In this document: positions 25,470 through 33,585 of the stretch, in pieces
How positions within the stretch are numbered: position 1 is the first letter of the stretch
Layout of the letters: each line of letters starts with the position of its first letter
Assembly: GCA_036005185.1 (NCBI GenBank)
Contig: DASYQS010000024.1
Coordinates: forward strand, 62,001 to 126,000
DNA from: VBAU01 sp036005185
GTDB taxonomy: Bacteria > Bacteroidota > Bacteroidia > Chitinophagales > Chitinophagaceae
DNA: 64,000 nt
Direction: 5' to 3'
Program-made: the position numbers and the translations under genes
Notes under the pieces: model-generated
What the model saw: only the letters and a program-made list of their open reading frames with translations
Told to the model about the DNA's origin: nothing
Database searches by the model: none

Positions 25470-26420
25470 TTAACTGCCAATTTTATTTAGTGAATGTTGC
25501 CATGCCAACCGCCCGGCACCATACAAGCCGGCATTGGTTCCTAATGATGATGCTTCAATGCTAACCTGCTTAATGCTGATGGGCTGCGCCCATTTGGTAG
25601 CTTCTTCAATGATATCAGGAATGAATTGTACAGCAGGGCCAAAGACTCCACCTCCCAAAATAATTTTTTCAGGATTAAACAAGCTCACAAGATTGGCTAC
25701 AGCCATTCCCCAAAAGCGAATGCAAATGCTGAATATTTCCTTTGCAATAATATCATCCTGTTTATAAGCCGTAAATACATCGTAAGCTGTAATATCTTCT
25801 GCTTTCTTCTGACGAAGCAATCTATTGTATCCATCTGCTTTTGATAAAATTTCTCTTGCCACATTGGCAATGCCTTCACCTGATGCGTGGTATTCAAAGC
25901 AGCCGCAGGATATATATTTCTCTTCAAAAGGTTGGTGAAGAGCCAGCCAGCCAATAGCGCCTGCAATATCATGTTCACCGCGTAAAATTTTCCCATCAAT
26001 TAAAATACCTGCGCCAATTCCTGTGCCTACCGCCAGGTAAATGGCATTGTTGCAACCTATTGCATTTCCCATCCATGATTCACCAAGAATGCAAGCAGCC
26101 CTGTCACTATCAATCGTAACAGGAATGCCAGTTGTTTCCTGCATTTGCTGAAGCAATGGAAAATCTTCCCATCCTTTAATATTAGGAGCCCAAACAGTTC
26201 CTGTTTTGTGACGATAAATTCCCGGAACCGCAATGCCAATCGAATGAATGTCTTGGTGAGTAGTGATTAATTTTTGTGTTTCTTCTGCAATGAGATCACC
26301 GACCTCTTTACCTTCTCTTTTTTCAAGAGTAATTGTTTTTTTGAATAAGACACTTCCCTGTTCTGTAAAAATGGCAAGCGATAGTTTGGTTCCGCCAAGG
26401 TCAATTCCTAAAGCAATCAT
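25470..26420 (-). CDS. ROK family sugar kinase
   Basis: The 316-residue cytosolic kinase has the ATP-binding GIDLGGTKLSLAIF motif at the N-terminus. The sugar-binding and catalytic segment NAIYLAVGTGIGAGILIDGK follows. The ROK zinc motif is present in a short form, YISCGCFEYHASGEGI, with fewer Cys than the classic CxCGxxGC. The adenosine site GGGVFGP lies near residue 254. It phosphorylates a hexose, possibly glucose or an N-acetylated amino sugar. It is the first gene of the three-gene operon with the permease and SIS genes. Confidence 0.92.
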   Translation of the reverse strand: MIALGIDLGGTKLSLAIFTEQGSVLFKKTITLEKREGKEVGDLIAEETQKLITTHQDIHSIGIAVPGIYRHKTGTVWAPNIKGWEDFPLLQQMQETTGIPVTIDSDRAACILGESWMGNAIGCNNAIYLAVGTGIGAGILIDGKILRGEHDIAGAIGWLALHQPFEEKYISCGCFEYHASGEGIANVAREILSKADGYNRLLRQKKAEDITAYDVFTAYKQDDIIAKEIFSICIRFWGMAVANLVSLFNPEKIILGGGVFGPAVQFIPDIIEEATKWAQPISIKQVSIEASSLGTNAGLYGAGRLAWQHSLNKIGS

Positions 26421-26499
26421 GATGGATTAAATTTCTGCAAATGGCGGGAGAATGACAAAGAATTTTTTGTACCCAGCTGCATTACTGTCCTGAGCTTGT

Positions 26500-26580
26500 C
26501 GAAGGATCATCTTCCGTTGCTTGCTTGCCGGTGGGCAAGCGTCGCACTCTTGTACGTTCTGCAATTCTATTCACCACATT
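26500..26580. repeat. Dispersed repeat with AATAGAATT end, copy C
   Basis: On the minus strand it reads AATAGAATTGCAGAACGTAC then AAGAGTGCGACGC, followed by a CTTGCCCACCGGCAAG hairpin. It lies in the divergent spacer between the ROK kinase and cbpA. A CTGAGCTTGTCGAAGGA string, seen in shorter form near 14301, is joined to it. Confidence 0.6.
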
Positions 26581-26695
26581 CTAAACTGTACAACGTATCT
26601 CGAGTAACATCTCCATAGGTGGCACCACACATTGCGTCATCTCTCCCATTTTTCCTAATTTTATCAAACGAAGTGGTCGAATTTTAAACAGAGCT

Positions 26696-27592
26696 ATGGA
26701 GTTTATAGATTATTACAAAGTGCTGGGCATAGATAAAAAGGCATCGCAAGAAGATATTAAAAAAGCATATCGCAAACTCGCAAGGAAATTTCATCCCGAT
26801 CTCAATCCCAACGATAAAGAAGCTCACAAAAGATTTCAACAGATCAATGAGGCTAATGAAGTGTTGAGCGATCCTGAAAAAAGAAAAAAATACGATCAGT
26901 ACGGAAAGGACTGGCAGCATGCCGAGCAATTTGAGCAGGCAAGACAATCACGGCAGCAGCCACATGGTTTTGAAAGAGAAACATTCTCTGGCGATTTTGG
27001 CGACAGTGAATTCTCTGATTTTTTTAGATCGATGTTTGGAGATATGGGCAGCGGTGGTTTCCGCCAAAGACAAACGAAATTCCGGGGCGAAGATTATCAT
27101 GCCGAACTGCAACTGAATATTACTGATGTTCACAAAACTCATCAGCAGGTTTTGACGGTTAACGGTAAAAATATCCGTATCACCATTCCGGCTGGGGTTG
27201 AAAACGGACAACAAATAAAGATCAAGGGGCATGGCGGGCCGGGCATTAACGGTGGTCCAAACGGAGACCTTTATATCACTTTCCATATCGTAAATAACAC
27301 AAAATTCCGGCGGGATGGAAGTGATCTTTATACTACCATTGATCTTGATCTGTACACGGCAGTGCTCGGCGGTGAGATTTTTGTTGATACACTCGATGGA
27401 AAAGTAAAACTAAAAGTGAAGCCAGAAACACAAAATGGAACCAAAATAAAATTAAAAGGAAAAGGATTTCCCGTATATAAAAAGGAAGGTGAGCTTGGCG
27501 ACCTGATCATTACATTTCAAATAAAAATACCCACGAACCTGACAGAAAAACAAAAGGAGCTGTTTGAGCAATTAGCAAAATTATCATCATAA
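26696..27592 (+). CDS. cbpA: DnaJ-class co-chaperone CbpA
   Basis: Type II Hsp40 of 298 residues: J domain (1-70) with HPD at 33-35 that stimulates DnaK, a Gly/Phe-rich linker (about 75-120), and two C-terminal beta-sandwich substrate domains (about 125-298; GEDYHAELQLNITDVHKTH, IKGHGGPGINGGPNGDLYI, GKGFPVYKKEGELGDLIITF). It lacks the zinc-finger of DnaJ, which makes it CbpA-like. The next gene, nine bases on, encodes the modulator CbpM, which supports the call. Confidence 0.95.
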   Translation: MEFIDYYKVLGIDKKASQEDIKKAYRKLARKFHPDLNPNDKEAHKRFQQINEANEVLSDPEKRKKYDQYGKDWQHAEQFEQARQSRQQPHGFERETFSGDFGDSEFSDFFRSMFGDMGSGGFRQRQTKFRGEDYHAELQLNITDVHKTHQQVLTVNGKNIRITIPAGVENGQQIKIKGHGGPGINGGPNGDLYITFHIVNNTKFRRDGSDLYTTIDLDLYTAVLGGEIFVDTLDGKVKLKVKPETQNGTKIKLKGKGFPVYKKEGELGDLIITFQIKIPTNLTEKQKELFEQLAKLSS

Positions 27593-27601
27593 AACAATTG
27601 A

Positions 27602-27901
27602 ATGGAACCAGAAGATATGATAGCGCTTGATGAATTTTGTGCCAGCCACCAGATGGATGTTTCATTTATCCGGTCGCTGGAAGAACATGGGCTGATCGAA
27701 ACCATCATTGTGAATGAAACGATCTGTGTACGCGATAATGATCTATCAAAACTGGAACAGGTCGTAAGGCTTTACCAGGAATTGAATGTTAACCCTGAGG
27801 GCATCGATGTGATTAATAACTTACTACAACGCATTGAAGACATGCAAAACGAAATTACTCAGCTTAGGAACAAATTAAATTTTTACGAGGAAGATCAATA
27901 G
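27602..27901 (+). CDS. cbpM: Chaperone modulator CbpM
   Basis: The 99-residue protein begins with a MerR-like helix-turn-helix (ALDEFCASHQMDVSFIRSLE, then HGLI). It ends with an amphipathic coiled coil (about 60-97; NNLLQRIEDMQNEITQLRNK). CbpM binds the J domain of CbpA and blocks its action with DnaK. Gene order and nine-base spacing after cbpA confirm the assignment. Confidence 0.92.
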   Translation: MEPEDMIALDEFCASHQMDVSFIRSLEEHGLIETIIVNETICVRDNDLSKLEQVVRLYQELNVNPEGIDVINNLLQRIEDMQNEITQLRNKLNFYEEDQ

Positions 27902-28034
27902 GGTGTTCATACTGTGTTTAAATAAGTAATATCGAAGGGTAACTTATCCCGAGTCTCCATGTTGATATACAGACCTTACGCCTTGTTATTATATTTTAAA
28001 ACTTTTATAATAAACCCATAGATTGAAATACAAA

Positions 28035-28850
28035 CTAATAAGTATTTATTCCAGCAATTAGGGCAATAATTACGGCATCGTAAAGTTCTTCAGTAAGTTT
28101 TTCATACTTCTCGTTTTTATCTTTTTCTTGAAAGCTCATATCATTCCATGAGCCCATTGCGCCAAATATCCAAGCTGCTGCAGCACCAAAAATCAATTGC
28201 TGAGCAAGCAGTGAATAATTTTTCAACATGATGAGATCGAAATAAAAAGAATCCGCATTCGGTTTTTCGCTATGCAAGGCTTTTAATGCATTCTTAAACA
28301 CATCAGCCCAAAATTCAAGATCATTCTCTCTTGCAAAGGCCTCGATCTCTGTCAATTTTTTTTCAAGTGCTTCTTTGGATGCGTTCAATAAAAATTGCAG
28401 ATTTCTGATTTGTTCTTTCTTTGCAACAGTTTCATACAGCACCGACCAGATCTTTCGCTCAGGGTCATCCTGATTTCCCACTTTCCAATCTGCATACCAA
28501 AAATCTGAATAGTTTTTATATATCGCTTCGATTAACCATTGCCCTCCTCCACCAATCAAACCTGCAAGTTTATAATCTTTATATTCTTCTTGCGTTTTCG
28601 AACGCTGATAAAAAATTTTGAGCTCTCGGCAATCGTCTTGTTTTAGAAAATGAAACTAATTCAAAGGATTATCCATATTCACTTCTTTACTTCCTGAAAG
28701 AAGCCTTTGTTTTGTAGTTTTAAAATTTACCTGTTTGCAAAACTGAAATACAGAGTTCTGAGGATAATAATTAGTTTCAAGTTTGCCCTTAGCTATATAC
28801 TCGTTACCATAGGAGACTAACGAAATCAGTTGCGCTAATGTTCCGGTCAT
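28035..28850 (-). pseudogene. Conserved hypothetical protein gene split by an amber codon
   Basis: Two minus-strand segments, 28659-28850 (64 residues from ATG) and 28035-28655 (206 residues), lie in the same frame with one TAG (28656-28658) between them. The junction reads NPLN-stop-FHFLKQDDCRELK, so the sequence looks continuous and a TGG (Trp) codon may have become TAG. Read through, the product is about 271 residues. It holds a Gly-rich hydrophobic turn (KLAGLIGGGGQWLIEAIYK), an aromatic patch and a mostly helical C-terminus. Family name unknown to me. A sequencing error or a downstream start in the second part are alternatives. Confidence 0.65.
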
Positions 28851-29003
28851 TGATGAAAGATATTCATTTTTCTTCTAGCCATTAGGTGAAGCCAAACTTT
28901 AAGTTTGCCAAAAAAGCGATGATTTAATGGTGCTACCGTTTATCACAAAAGATGAAATCAAAAATAAGTTTTGCAATTCTTTTTTTATCTTGAGTCAGCT
29001 TCA

Positions 29004-29369
29004 ATGAGATTCATAGCACTGATATTATTTTTCCCCTTCGCAGTTTTTCTGGTAGAAACGGCCAGTTTTCCGTTGGCAGTGAAGGCGACATGCGGCCAAA
29101 CGGTTTGTACAAAAAACGGGATGGCGGAAATGAAATGCCATGCTAAAAATCAAAGCAAAAAGACTCCGCGAAAGTGTAATAATACTGCTGATTGTTCTAT
29201 TTGTCCCATTTGCGAGATCTTTCTTTTTCAGCCAGCTTATGAATGGCCTTCAAAATCATTTTTATCAAAGAAAAATTATGGTTTGATAAACTCCGTTTAT
29301 GTCTCGTCTTATATTTCATCTATTTGGAAGCCACCCAATGGTTGTTCCCTTTATTTGGAGACAACTTAA
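29004..29369 (+). CDS. Exported cysteine-rich small protein
   Basis: ATG at 29004 is preferred over upstream codons, giving 121 residues with an N-terminal hydrophobic export segment (about 2-20). The mature part is Cys-rich: CGQTVCT, KCHAK, then CNNTADCSICPIC, with a C-terminal IWKPPNG motif. This layout resembles small Bacteroidota proteins found beside heavy-metal (copper/zinc) export genes, but no such genes lie nearby, so the link is a guess. A second exported Cys-rich peptide gene follows after 23 bases and shares the CxxxVCT motif. Confidence 0.6.
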   Translation: MRFIALILFFPFAVFLVETASFPLAVKATCGQTVCTKNGMAEMKCHAKNQSKKTPRKCNNTADCSICPICEIFLFQPAYEWPSKSFLSKKNYGLINSVYVSSYISSIWKPPNGCSLYLETT

Positions 29370-29392
29370 TTTATTAATCTTTAAATAGTGTT

Positions 29393-29563
29393 ATGAAAAA
29401 AATACTAATGCTGGCATTGGTTTCTACATTAGTTATGGGAGCTTTTGCCAATAATCATAAGCCTAAAAAGCAGAAAAAGAGCAAACAATGTACACAACAA
29501 GTGTGTACGCCTGATTGTAAACCACAAGGCTGTTGCTCCAAGACAGCTTGTGTGAAGGCTTAA
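29393..29563 (+). CDS. Exported cysteine-rich peptide (56 residues)
   Basis: A short gene with ATG at 29393 and TAA at 29561-29563. It has a signal peptide of about 19 residues (MLALVSTLVMGAFA), a Lys-rich stretch (KPKKQKKSK) and a tail with six Cys: CTQQVCTPDC, then GCC and TAC. It is tightly coupled to the preceding Cys-rich gene and followed by a strong terminator, which supports that it is expressed. Metal binding or disulfide structure are both possible. Confidence 0.7.
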   Translation: MKKILMLALVSTLVMGAFANNHKPKKQKKSKQCTQQVCTPDCKPQGCCSKTACVKA

Positions 29564-29586
29564 ATAAATGTTGAACATTTATTTTG

Positions 29587-29612
29587 ACCCCGACCACGTC
29601 GGGGTTTTTTTT
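29587..29612 (+). terminator. Intrinsic terminator after the Cys-rich gene pair
   Basis: CCCCGAC (29588-29594) pairs perfectly with GTCGGGG (29598-29604) around a three-base loop, and eight T follow. Confidence 0.92.
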
Positions 29613-29688
29613 ATATTATGCCAATAGATTTTCTTCACGCCAACCATGGAGTAAAATATTTTTGTAAGATTTATTGTACCTTCCTTAA

Positions 29689-30594
29689 ATGGCAAACAAA
29701 AAGGATATTGATTTTACTTACACCACTCTTGATAAGATTTTTCGTCTTAGCATTGGTGAAACTGCAGATTTTAGCGCCGCCATGTACAATGGCGATTTTT
29801 CAATGACGCTGGAACAAGCGCAAAGAAAAAAACATGATTTTATCGCCGACCACCTTAATATTCATGAGGGCAGCAAAGTGTTAGAAATGGGTTCGGGATG
29901 GGGGCCTTTTTTGCAATATGCAAGCAAACAAAGAGGCGCCAAAATTTTAGGTCTCACTTTATCTGACGGGCAATACAATGCGTGCAAGAAAAAAGGATTT
30001 GATGTCAAGATCAAAGACTGCCGTACCGTAACACCAGAAGATTACGGCACTTTTGATGCAATTGTATCAGTAGGAGCATTTGAACATTTTTGTTCATTGG
30101 AAGAATATAAGGAGGGCAAACAGGAGAAGGTGTACCATGATTTTTTTAAAACCGTATACGATCTTATTCCAAAAGGAGGAAGATTTTTTTTGCAAACGAT
30201 GACCTTTGCTGATAAAATGCCAAGCTGGGAAACATTGGATATAAACGCTCCGAAAAATTCCGATGCATATATTCTGGCGCTAACGGGAAAACATCTGCCC
30301 GGCTCTTGGCTACCTTATGGTTCGGAAATGATCACAAAAACTGCGGAACCATTTTTTAAGGTCATCAACATCAGCAGCGGAAGGCTTGATTATATTGAAA
30401 CGATCAGGATATGGAGAAAAATGCTGAGGAAATTTTCTTTCAAAAAATATGCATTGTATCTCGACCTCCTATTTCAGTTTGCAAAAAATAAAGAATTCAG
30501 GCATTTAATACCTGTATTCAGGATTAGCCCGATAAAAGTTTGTTTTGAACGTGGGTTGATGGATCATTTCCGAATTGTTTTTGAAAAGATTTAA
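29689..30594 (+). CDS. Cyclopropane-fatty-acyl-phospholipid synthase-like methyltransferase
   Basis: SAM-dependent methyltransferase of 301 residues in the CFA/mycolic-acid cyclopropane synthase family. The N-terminal part has YTTLDKIFRLSIGETADFS and TLEQAQRKKHDFI. SAM motif I is VLEMGSGWGPFLQYA and motif II lies near GAFEHFCSLEEYKEG. True CFA synthases modify unsaturated lipid chains at the membrane, but relatives methylate other lipids or small molecules, so the product is not certain. A degenerate -7 box (TACCTTCC) lies four bases before the ATG. Confidence 0.85.
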   Translation: MANKKDIDFTYTTLDKIFRLSIGETADFSAAMYNGDFSMTLEQAQRKKHDFIADHLNIHEGSKVLEMGSGWGPFLQYASKQRGAKILGLTLSDGQYNACKKKGFDVKIKDCRTVTPEDYGTFDAIVSVGAFEHFCSLEEYKEGKQEKVYHDFFKTVYDLIPKGGRFFLQTMTFADKMPSWETLDINAPKNSDAYILALTGKHLPGSWLPYGSEMITKTAEPFFKVINISSGRLDYIETIRIWRKMLRKFSFKKYALYLDLLFQFAKNKEFRHLIPVFRISPIKVCFERGLMDHFRIVFEKI

Positions 30595-30712
30595 ATTTTA
30601 ATAAGACCACCATTGTAAAAGCCGTTGTAAATTTTCAAAGACTTTCACTCTTTTATTTTATTAAAATACCAACTAGATTTATATTTTTGAATAACCATTT
30701 TCCGAAACCTGC

Positions 30713-31483
30713 ATGTTCTTCTCCAGTCCATACTTTTACTATATAACCATAGGGCTACAAATCATTTGCGTTATTCATTGCATCAGAAAAGGAAATCAGG
30801 GCTATTGGATCTGGCTAATTATTTTTTTGCCGCTGATTGGATGTATCGCTTACCTGTTCACAGAAATTTTTACGAAACGGGAACTTGAAAAAGTTCAATC
30901 GGGGTTCGGCACCGTTATTAATCCTACAGGCCGCATAAAAAAGCTGGAAGCTAATCTGCGTTTCTCCGATACTTTTAACAACCGTGTTCTTTTGGCTGAT
31001 GCTTACCTAGAAAAAGGTTTTACCGATAAGGCGATCGAGCTGTATGAATCCAGTCTCACCGGCAACTTTACAGAAAACGAGTATGTACTTTCAAAGCTGA
31101 TCCTCGCTTATTTCCGGAGTAAACGCTATGAAGATATCATCCCTATTGGAAAAAAACTTTTGGGACTGCCCCAATTTTTACGTTCACGATCACACATCAT
31201 GTATGCCGCTGCACTTGGCTATACCGGAAAAAATGAAGAAGCTGAGAGGGAGTTTCTGAAAATGAAATCAAAGTTTGCGAATTATGAAGGCCGTTACCAA
31301 TTTGGCTTGTTTCTTATCCGGTCAAGCAGGCAGGATGACGCTTTTCAATTGTTTACCGACATTGTAAATGAATCATCACATTTAAGCCCAAGAGAAAGGC
31401 GGTATAACAAGGAATGGCTCCAGCTTGCTAAAACTGAGCTGCAAAAATTTGAAAGCTCAACAAAAGCGCAAAATGTAAAATAG
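30713..31483 (+). CDS. Membrane-anchored TPR protein with PLDc_N-like start
   Basis: The 256-residue protein has two N-terminal membrane helices (about 5-22 and 31-50). Their pattern, with GYWIWLIIFLPLIGCIAYL, is like the PLDc_N module of cardiolipin synthases. A soluble region with tetratricopeptide-type helical repeats follows (about 75-245; ADAYLEKGFTDKAIELYESS). No phospholipase HKD motif is present, so it is not an enzyme of that class. It probably serves as a membrane-linked scaffold; partner unknown. A TATTTTTG box lies at 30682-30689. Confidence 0.78.
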   Translation: MFFSSPYFYYITIGLQIICVIHCIRKGNQGYWIWLIIFLPLIGCIAYLFTEIFTKRELEKVQSGFGTVINPTGRIKKLEANLRFSDTFNNRVLLADAYLEKGFTDKAIELYESSLTGNFTENEYVLSKLILAYFRSKRYEDIIPIGKKLLGLPQFLRSRSHIMYAAALGYTGKNEEAEREFLKMKSKFANYEGRYQFGLFLIRSSRQDDAFQLFTDIVNESSHLSPRERRYNKEWLQLAKTELQKFESSTKAQNVK

Positions 31484-31593
31484 TTGAGTTAACCGGACCT
31501 ACTCGTCTACGCTATTATCGGCAACTAAATAGATCAAGACTTCAAGATAAACAGTGTCCATGCCCTCCATTAACGCTTGAAGATTAAACGCCT

Positions 31594-31605
31594 TAGTTTT
31601 GCCCA
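31594..31605 (+). promoter_or_regulatory. -7 box abutting the hydroxyacid dehydrogenase start
   Basis: TAGTTTTG at 31594-31601 fits TAnnTTTG fully and ends four bases before ATG at 31606, the same geometry as for the acylphosphatase. A -33 element at the expected distance was not evident. Confidence 0.5.
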
Positions 31606-32616
31606 ATGATAAAAAATCCAAGCGAAATAAAAATCTTCATCACAAGAGATATACCGGTTATAGGAATTGAATTGTTGAAAAAAGAAGGGTTCAATGTATC
31701 GGTATGGCCTAATGAGACACCCATGAAACCGAATGAGTTGATTGAAGAGGGAAAAAAGGCGAATGCTATGTTAACCGTGTTAACTGATTCCATTGACAAG
31801 GCATTTCTTAATGAGTGCAGCCATCTTGATGTGATTTCTCAATTTGCCGTGGGTTATGATAATATTGATATTGCAGAGGCAACAAGACTTGGCATTCCCG
31901 TAGGATATGCGCCCGGAGCCATGAGCGATGCCACCGCCGATGTTGCGTTTGGATTAATGATCGCCGTCTCCCGTAAAATGTTTTACATGCATAAAACAAT
32001 TGCTAAGGGAGAATGGGCTTATTTTAAACCGAAAGCTAATCTGGGAATTGAATTAAAAAATAAAACACTTGGCATTTTGGGACTGGGCCGCATCGGATTG
32101 CAAATGGCTATGCGGTGTAAAGGCGCATACAATATGAAAATAATTTACCACAACCGTAAGCCAAATGCAGAAGCTGAAAAACTTTTAAATGCCAGTATGG
32201 TAAGCTTTGAGAAGCTATTACAGCAAAGTGATGTATTGTCGGTGCATGCTGCTTTGAATGATGAAACCAGGGGCATCTTTAATAAGAATGCTTTTCAAAA
32301 AATGAAATCGAATTCAATCTTCATCAATACAGCAAGAGGGGGATTACACAATGAACAAGACCTGATAGAGGCGCTGAATGCGGGAAATATTTGGGGGGCA
32401 GGACTTGATGTAACCAATCCTGAACCAATGGATGCCAAGAGTCCATTACTGTCAATGCCCAATGTCGCGGTGCTACCTCATATTGGTTCGGCCACTGTAG
32501 AAGCAAGAAATGAAATGTCGAGATTAGCAGCAACAAATATTATCGAGTTCTATAAGCATAATAAGATACCCAATATTGTAAACCCGGAAACTTTATCTGC
32601 AAGTAAAAACTATTGA
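31606..32616 (+). CDS. D-2-hydroxyacid dehydrogenase (glyoxylate/hydroxypyruvate reductase-like)
   Basis: The 336-residue NAD(P)-dependent cytosolic enzyme has the nucleotide-binding loop GLGRIG at 159-164 in the inserted Rossmann domain. The catalytic Arg244 lies in NTARGG, an acidic residue in NPEPMD and His292 in LPHIGSAT. The N-terminal motif KIFITRDIPVIGIELLKKEG resembles GhrB/D-glycerate dehydrogenases more than lactate dehydrogenases. It would reduce glyoxylate or hydroxypyruvate, or act on a related acid. Confidence 0.92.
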   Translation: MIKNPSEIKIFITRDIPVIGIELLKKEGFNVSVWPNETPMKPNELIEEGKKANAMLTVLTDSIDKAFLNECSHLDVISQFAVGYDNIDIAEATRLGIPVGYAPGAMSDATADVAFGLMIAVSRKMFYMHKTIAKGEWAYFKPKANLGIELKNKTLGILGLGRIGLQMAMRCKGAYNMKIIYHNRKPNAEAEKLLNASMVSFEKLLQQSDVLSVHAALNDETRGIFNKNAFQKMKSNSIFINTARGGLHNEQDLIEALNAGNIWGAGLDVTNPEPMDAKSPLLSMPNVAVLPHIGSATVEARNEMSRLAATNIIEFYKHNKIPNIVNPETLSASKNY

Positions 32617-32624
32617 TGATCCAA

Positions 32625-33047
32625 CTAGTTTGTTTGAACTTCAGTGTTCACCGGCAGCTCAGCCACTTTGAACCAATATGCAAAAAATAGTTGTATTTTT
32701 TTGTTTGTAAGCTCAATAGTTGAAGGTTTTGTGATCACTGTATTGGCACCCTCCCGGTAGCAATTATTCACATATTCAGGAATGGTGTTTTCTTTCAAAA
32801 TGACTAATGGAATATCTTTTAGCGAAGAGTCTTTTTTCAAATGTTTTACGATTTCAATACCGATACGTTTAGTATTTTCATTAATAAGAATTAAAACTGG
32901 CTTACCATGATGAAGTATAAAAGTATTCAGCTCATCAATATTTTCAAGAAACTTTACCGGCATTGTTAATTCAATATTTGCTAATACTGATTCAGTGATC
33001 TCTTTATCATCAGCATCTGTTTGTAGCATTAAAACATATGATTGCAT
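32625..33047 (-). CDS. Degenerate receiver-domain protein
   Basis: ATG at 33047 is favoured (140 residues), because the CheY-like sequence begins there with SYVLMLQTDADDKE; an upstream ATG at 33089 would overlap the DUF1801 gene by 11 bases. The fold pattern is that of a response-regulator receiver. The phosphoryl-accepting Asp at the end of strand 3 appears as Asn (VLILINENTKRIG), while the conserved Lys is kept (ITKPST). It may act as a phosphorylation-independent adaptor. It follows the DUF1801 gene after 31 bases and may be co-transcribed with it. Confidence 0.72.
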   Translation of the reverse strand: MQSYVLMLQTDADDKEITESVLANIELTMPVKFLENIDELNTFILHHGKPVLILINENTKRIGIEIVKHLKKDSSLKDIPLVILKENTIPEYVNNCYREGANTVITKPSTIELTNKKIQLFFAYWFKVAELPVNTEVQTN

Positions 33048-33078
33048 AAAAATTGTTTCAGCTAATTTACAAAACCCG

Positions 33079-33468
33079 TCACTGTCCATCTACTTGCACC
33101 GCTTCTTTTAAAAGCTTTACAATGGGAGCTTCATCAATTTCCTCCACGGCATTAAATATTTTATAAAACACCTTTCTATTTGTGCCACGTGTAAGATAAT
33201 GGTCAACATCCTTCAACTTTTTCCCCTGCCAAAAACCTAGAAGCACACCCTTTTTAATGCCACCACGTGGGATTGTAGCAGGCCATATAATGCAAATACC
33301 TTTGTTTCCATAAAAATAGGGGACATTAAAAGCAAGCTTTTCTTTACAGGTCGGCGGTAAATTTTCACGAATAATTTGTCTTAGTACATCAACGATGATG
33401 CGTTCATTCTCCGGCAGCCGCTCAATTAAGTGGAGGAGTGAAACTATTTTTTCTGAATGCTGTTTCAT
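33079..33468 (-). CDS. DUF1801 family protein
   Basis: The 129-residue soluble protein has the DUF1801/YdhG pattern: a helix IVSLLHLIERLPENERIIVD, then LPPTCKEKLAFNVPYFYGNKGICII and a C-terminal helix. DUF1801 proteins have a small alpha-beta fold related to the frataxin-like group; their function is not established. It is the first gene of a short minus-strand pair with the receiver-like gene. Confidence 0.83.
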   Translation of the reverse strand: MKQHSEKIVSLLHLIERLPENERIIVDVLRQIIRENLPPTCKEKLAFNVPYFYGNKGICIIWPATIPRGGIKKGVLLGFWQGKKLKDVDHYLTRGTNRKVFYKIFNAVEEIDEAPIVKLLKEAVQVDGQ

Positions 33469-33533
33469 TGTTTAAGTTATGAGGAATTGTGTCTTGGACT
33501 GGATAGCAAGCAAAAATGACAGAAAACTGATCA

Positions 33534-33563
33534 AAGAAAAAACAGGCCGTAAAAGGCCTGTTT
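33534..33563 (-). terminator. Intrinsic terminator after the DUF6515 gene
   Basis: AAACAGGCC (33540-33548) pairs perfectly with GGCCTGTTT (33555-33563) around a six-base loop. On the minus strand the stem runs into TTTTTTC. It lies 22 bases after the DUF6515 stop. Confidence 0.88.
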
Positions 33564-33585
33564 CAAAAACTGGTGCAGCAAAAAC

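Noticed and set aside
28656..28850. A separate 64-residue protein gene
   Set aside because: It shares the frame of the following part and the sequence continues past the TAG, so one broken gene is simpler.
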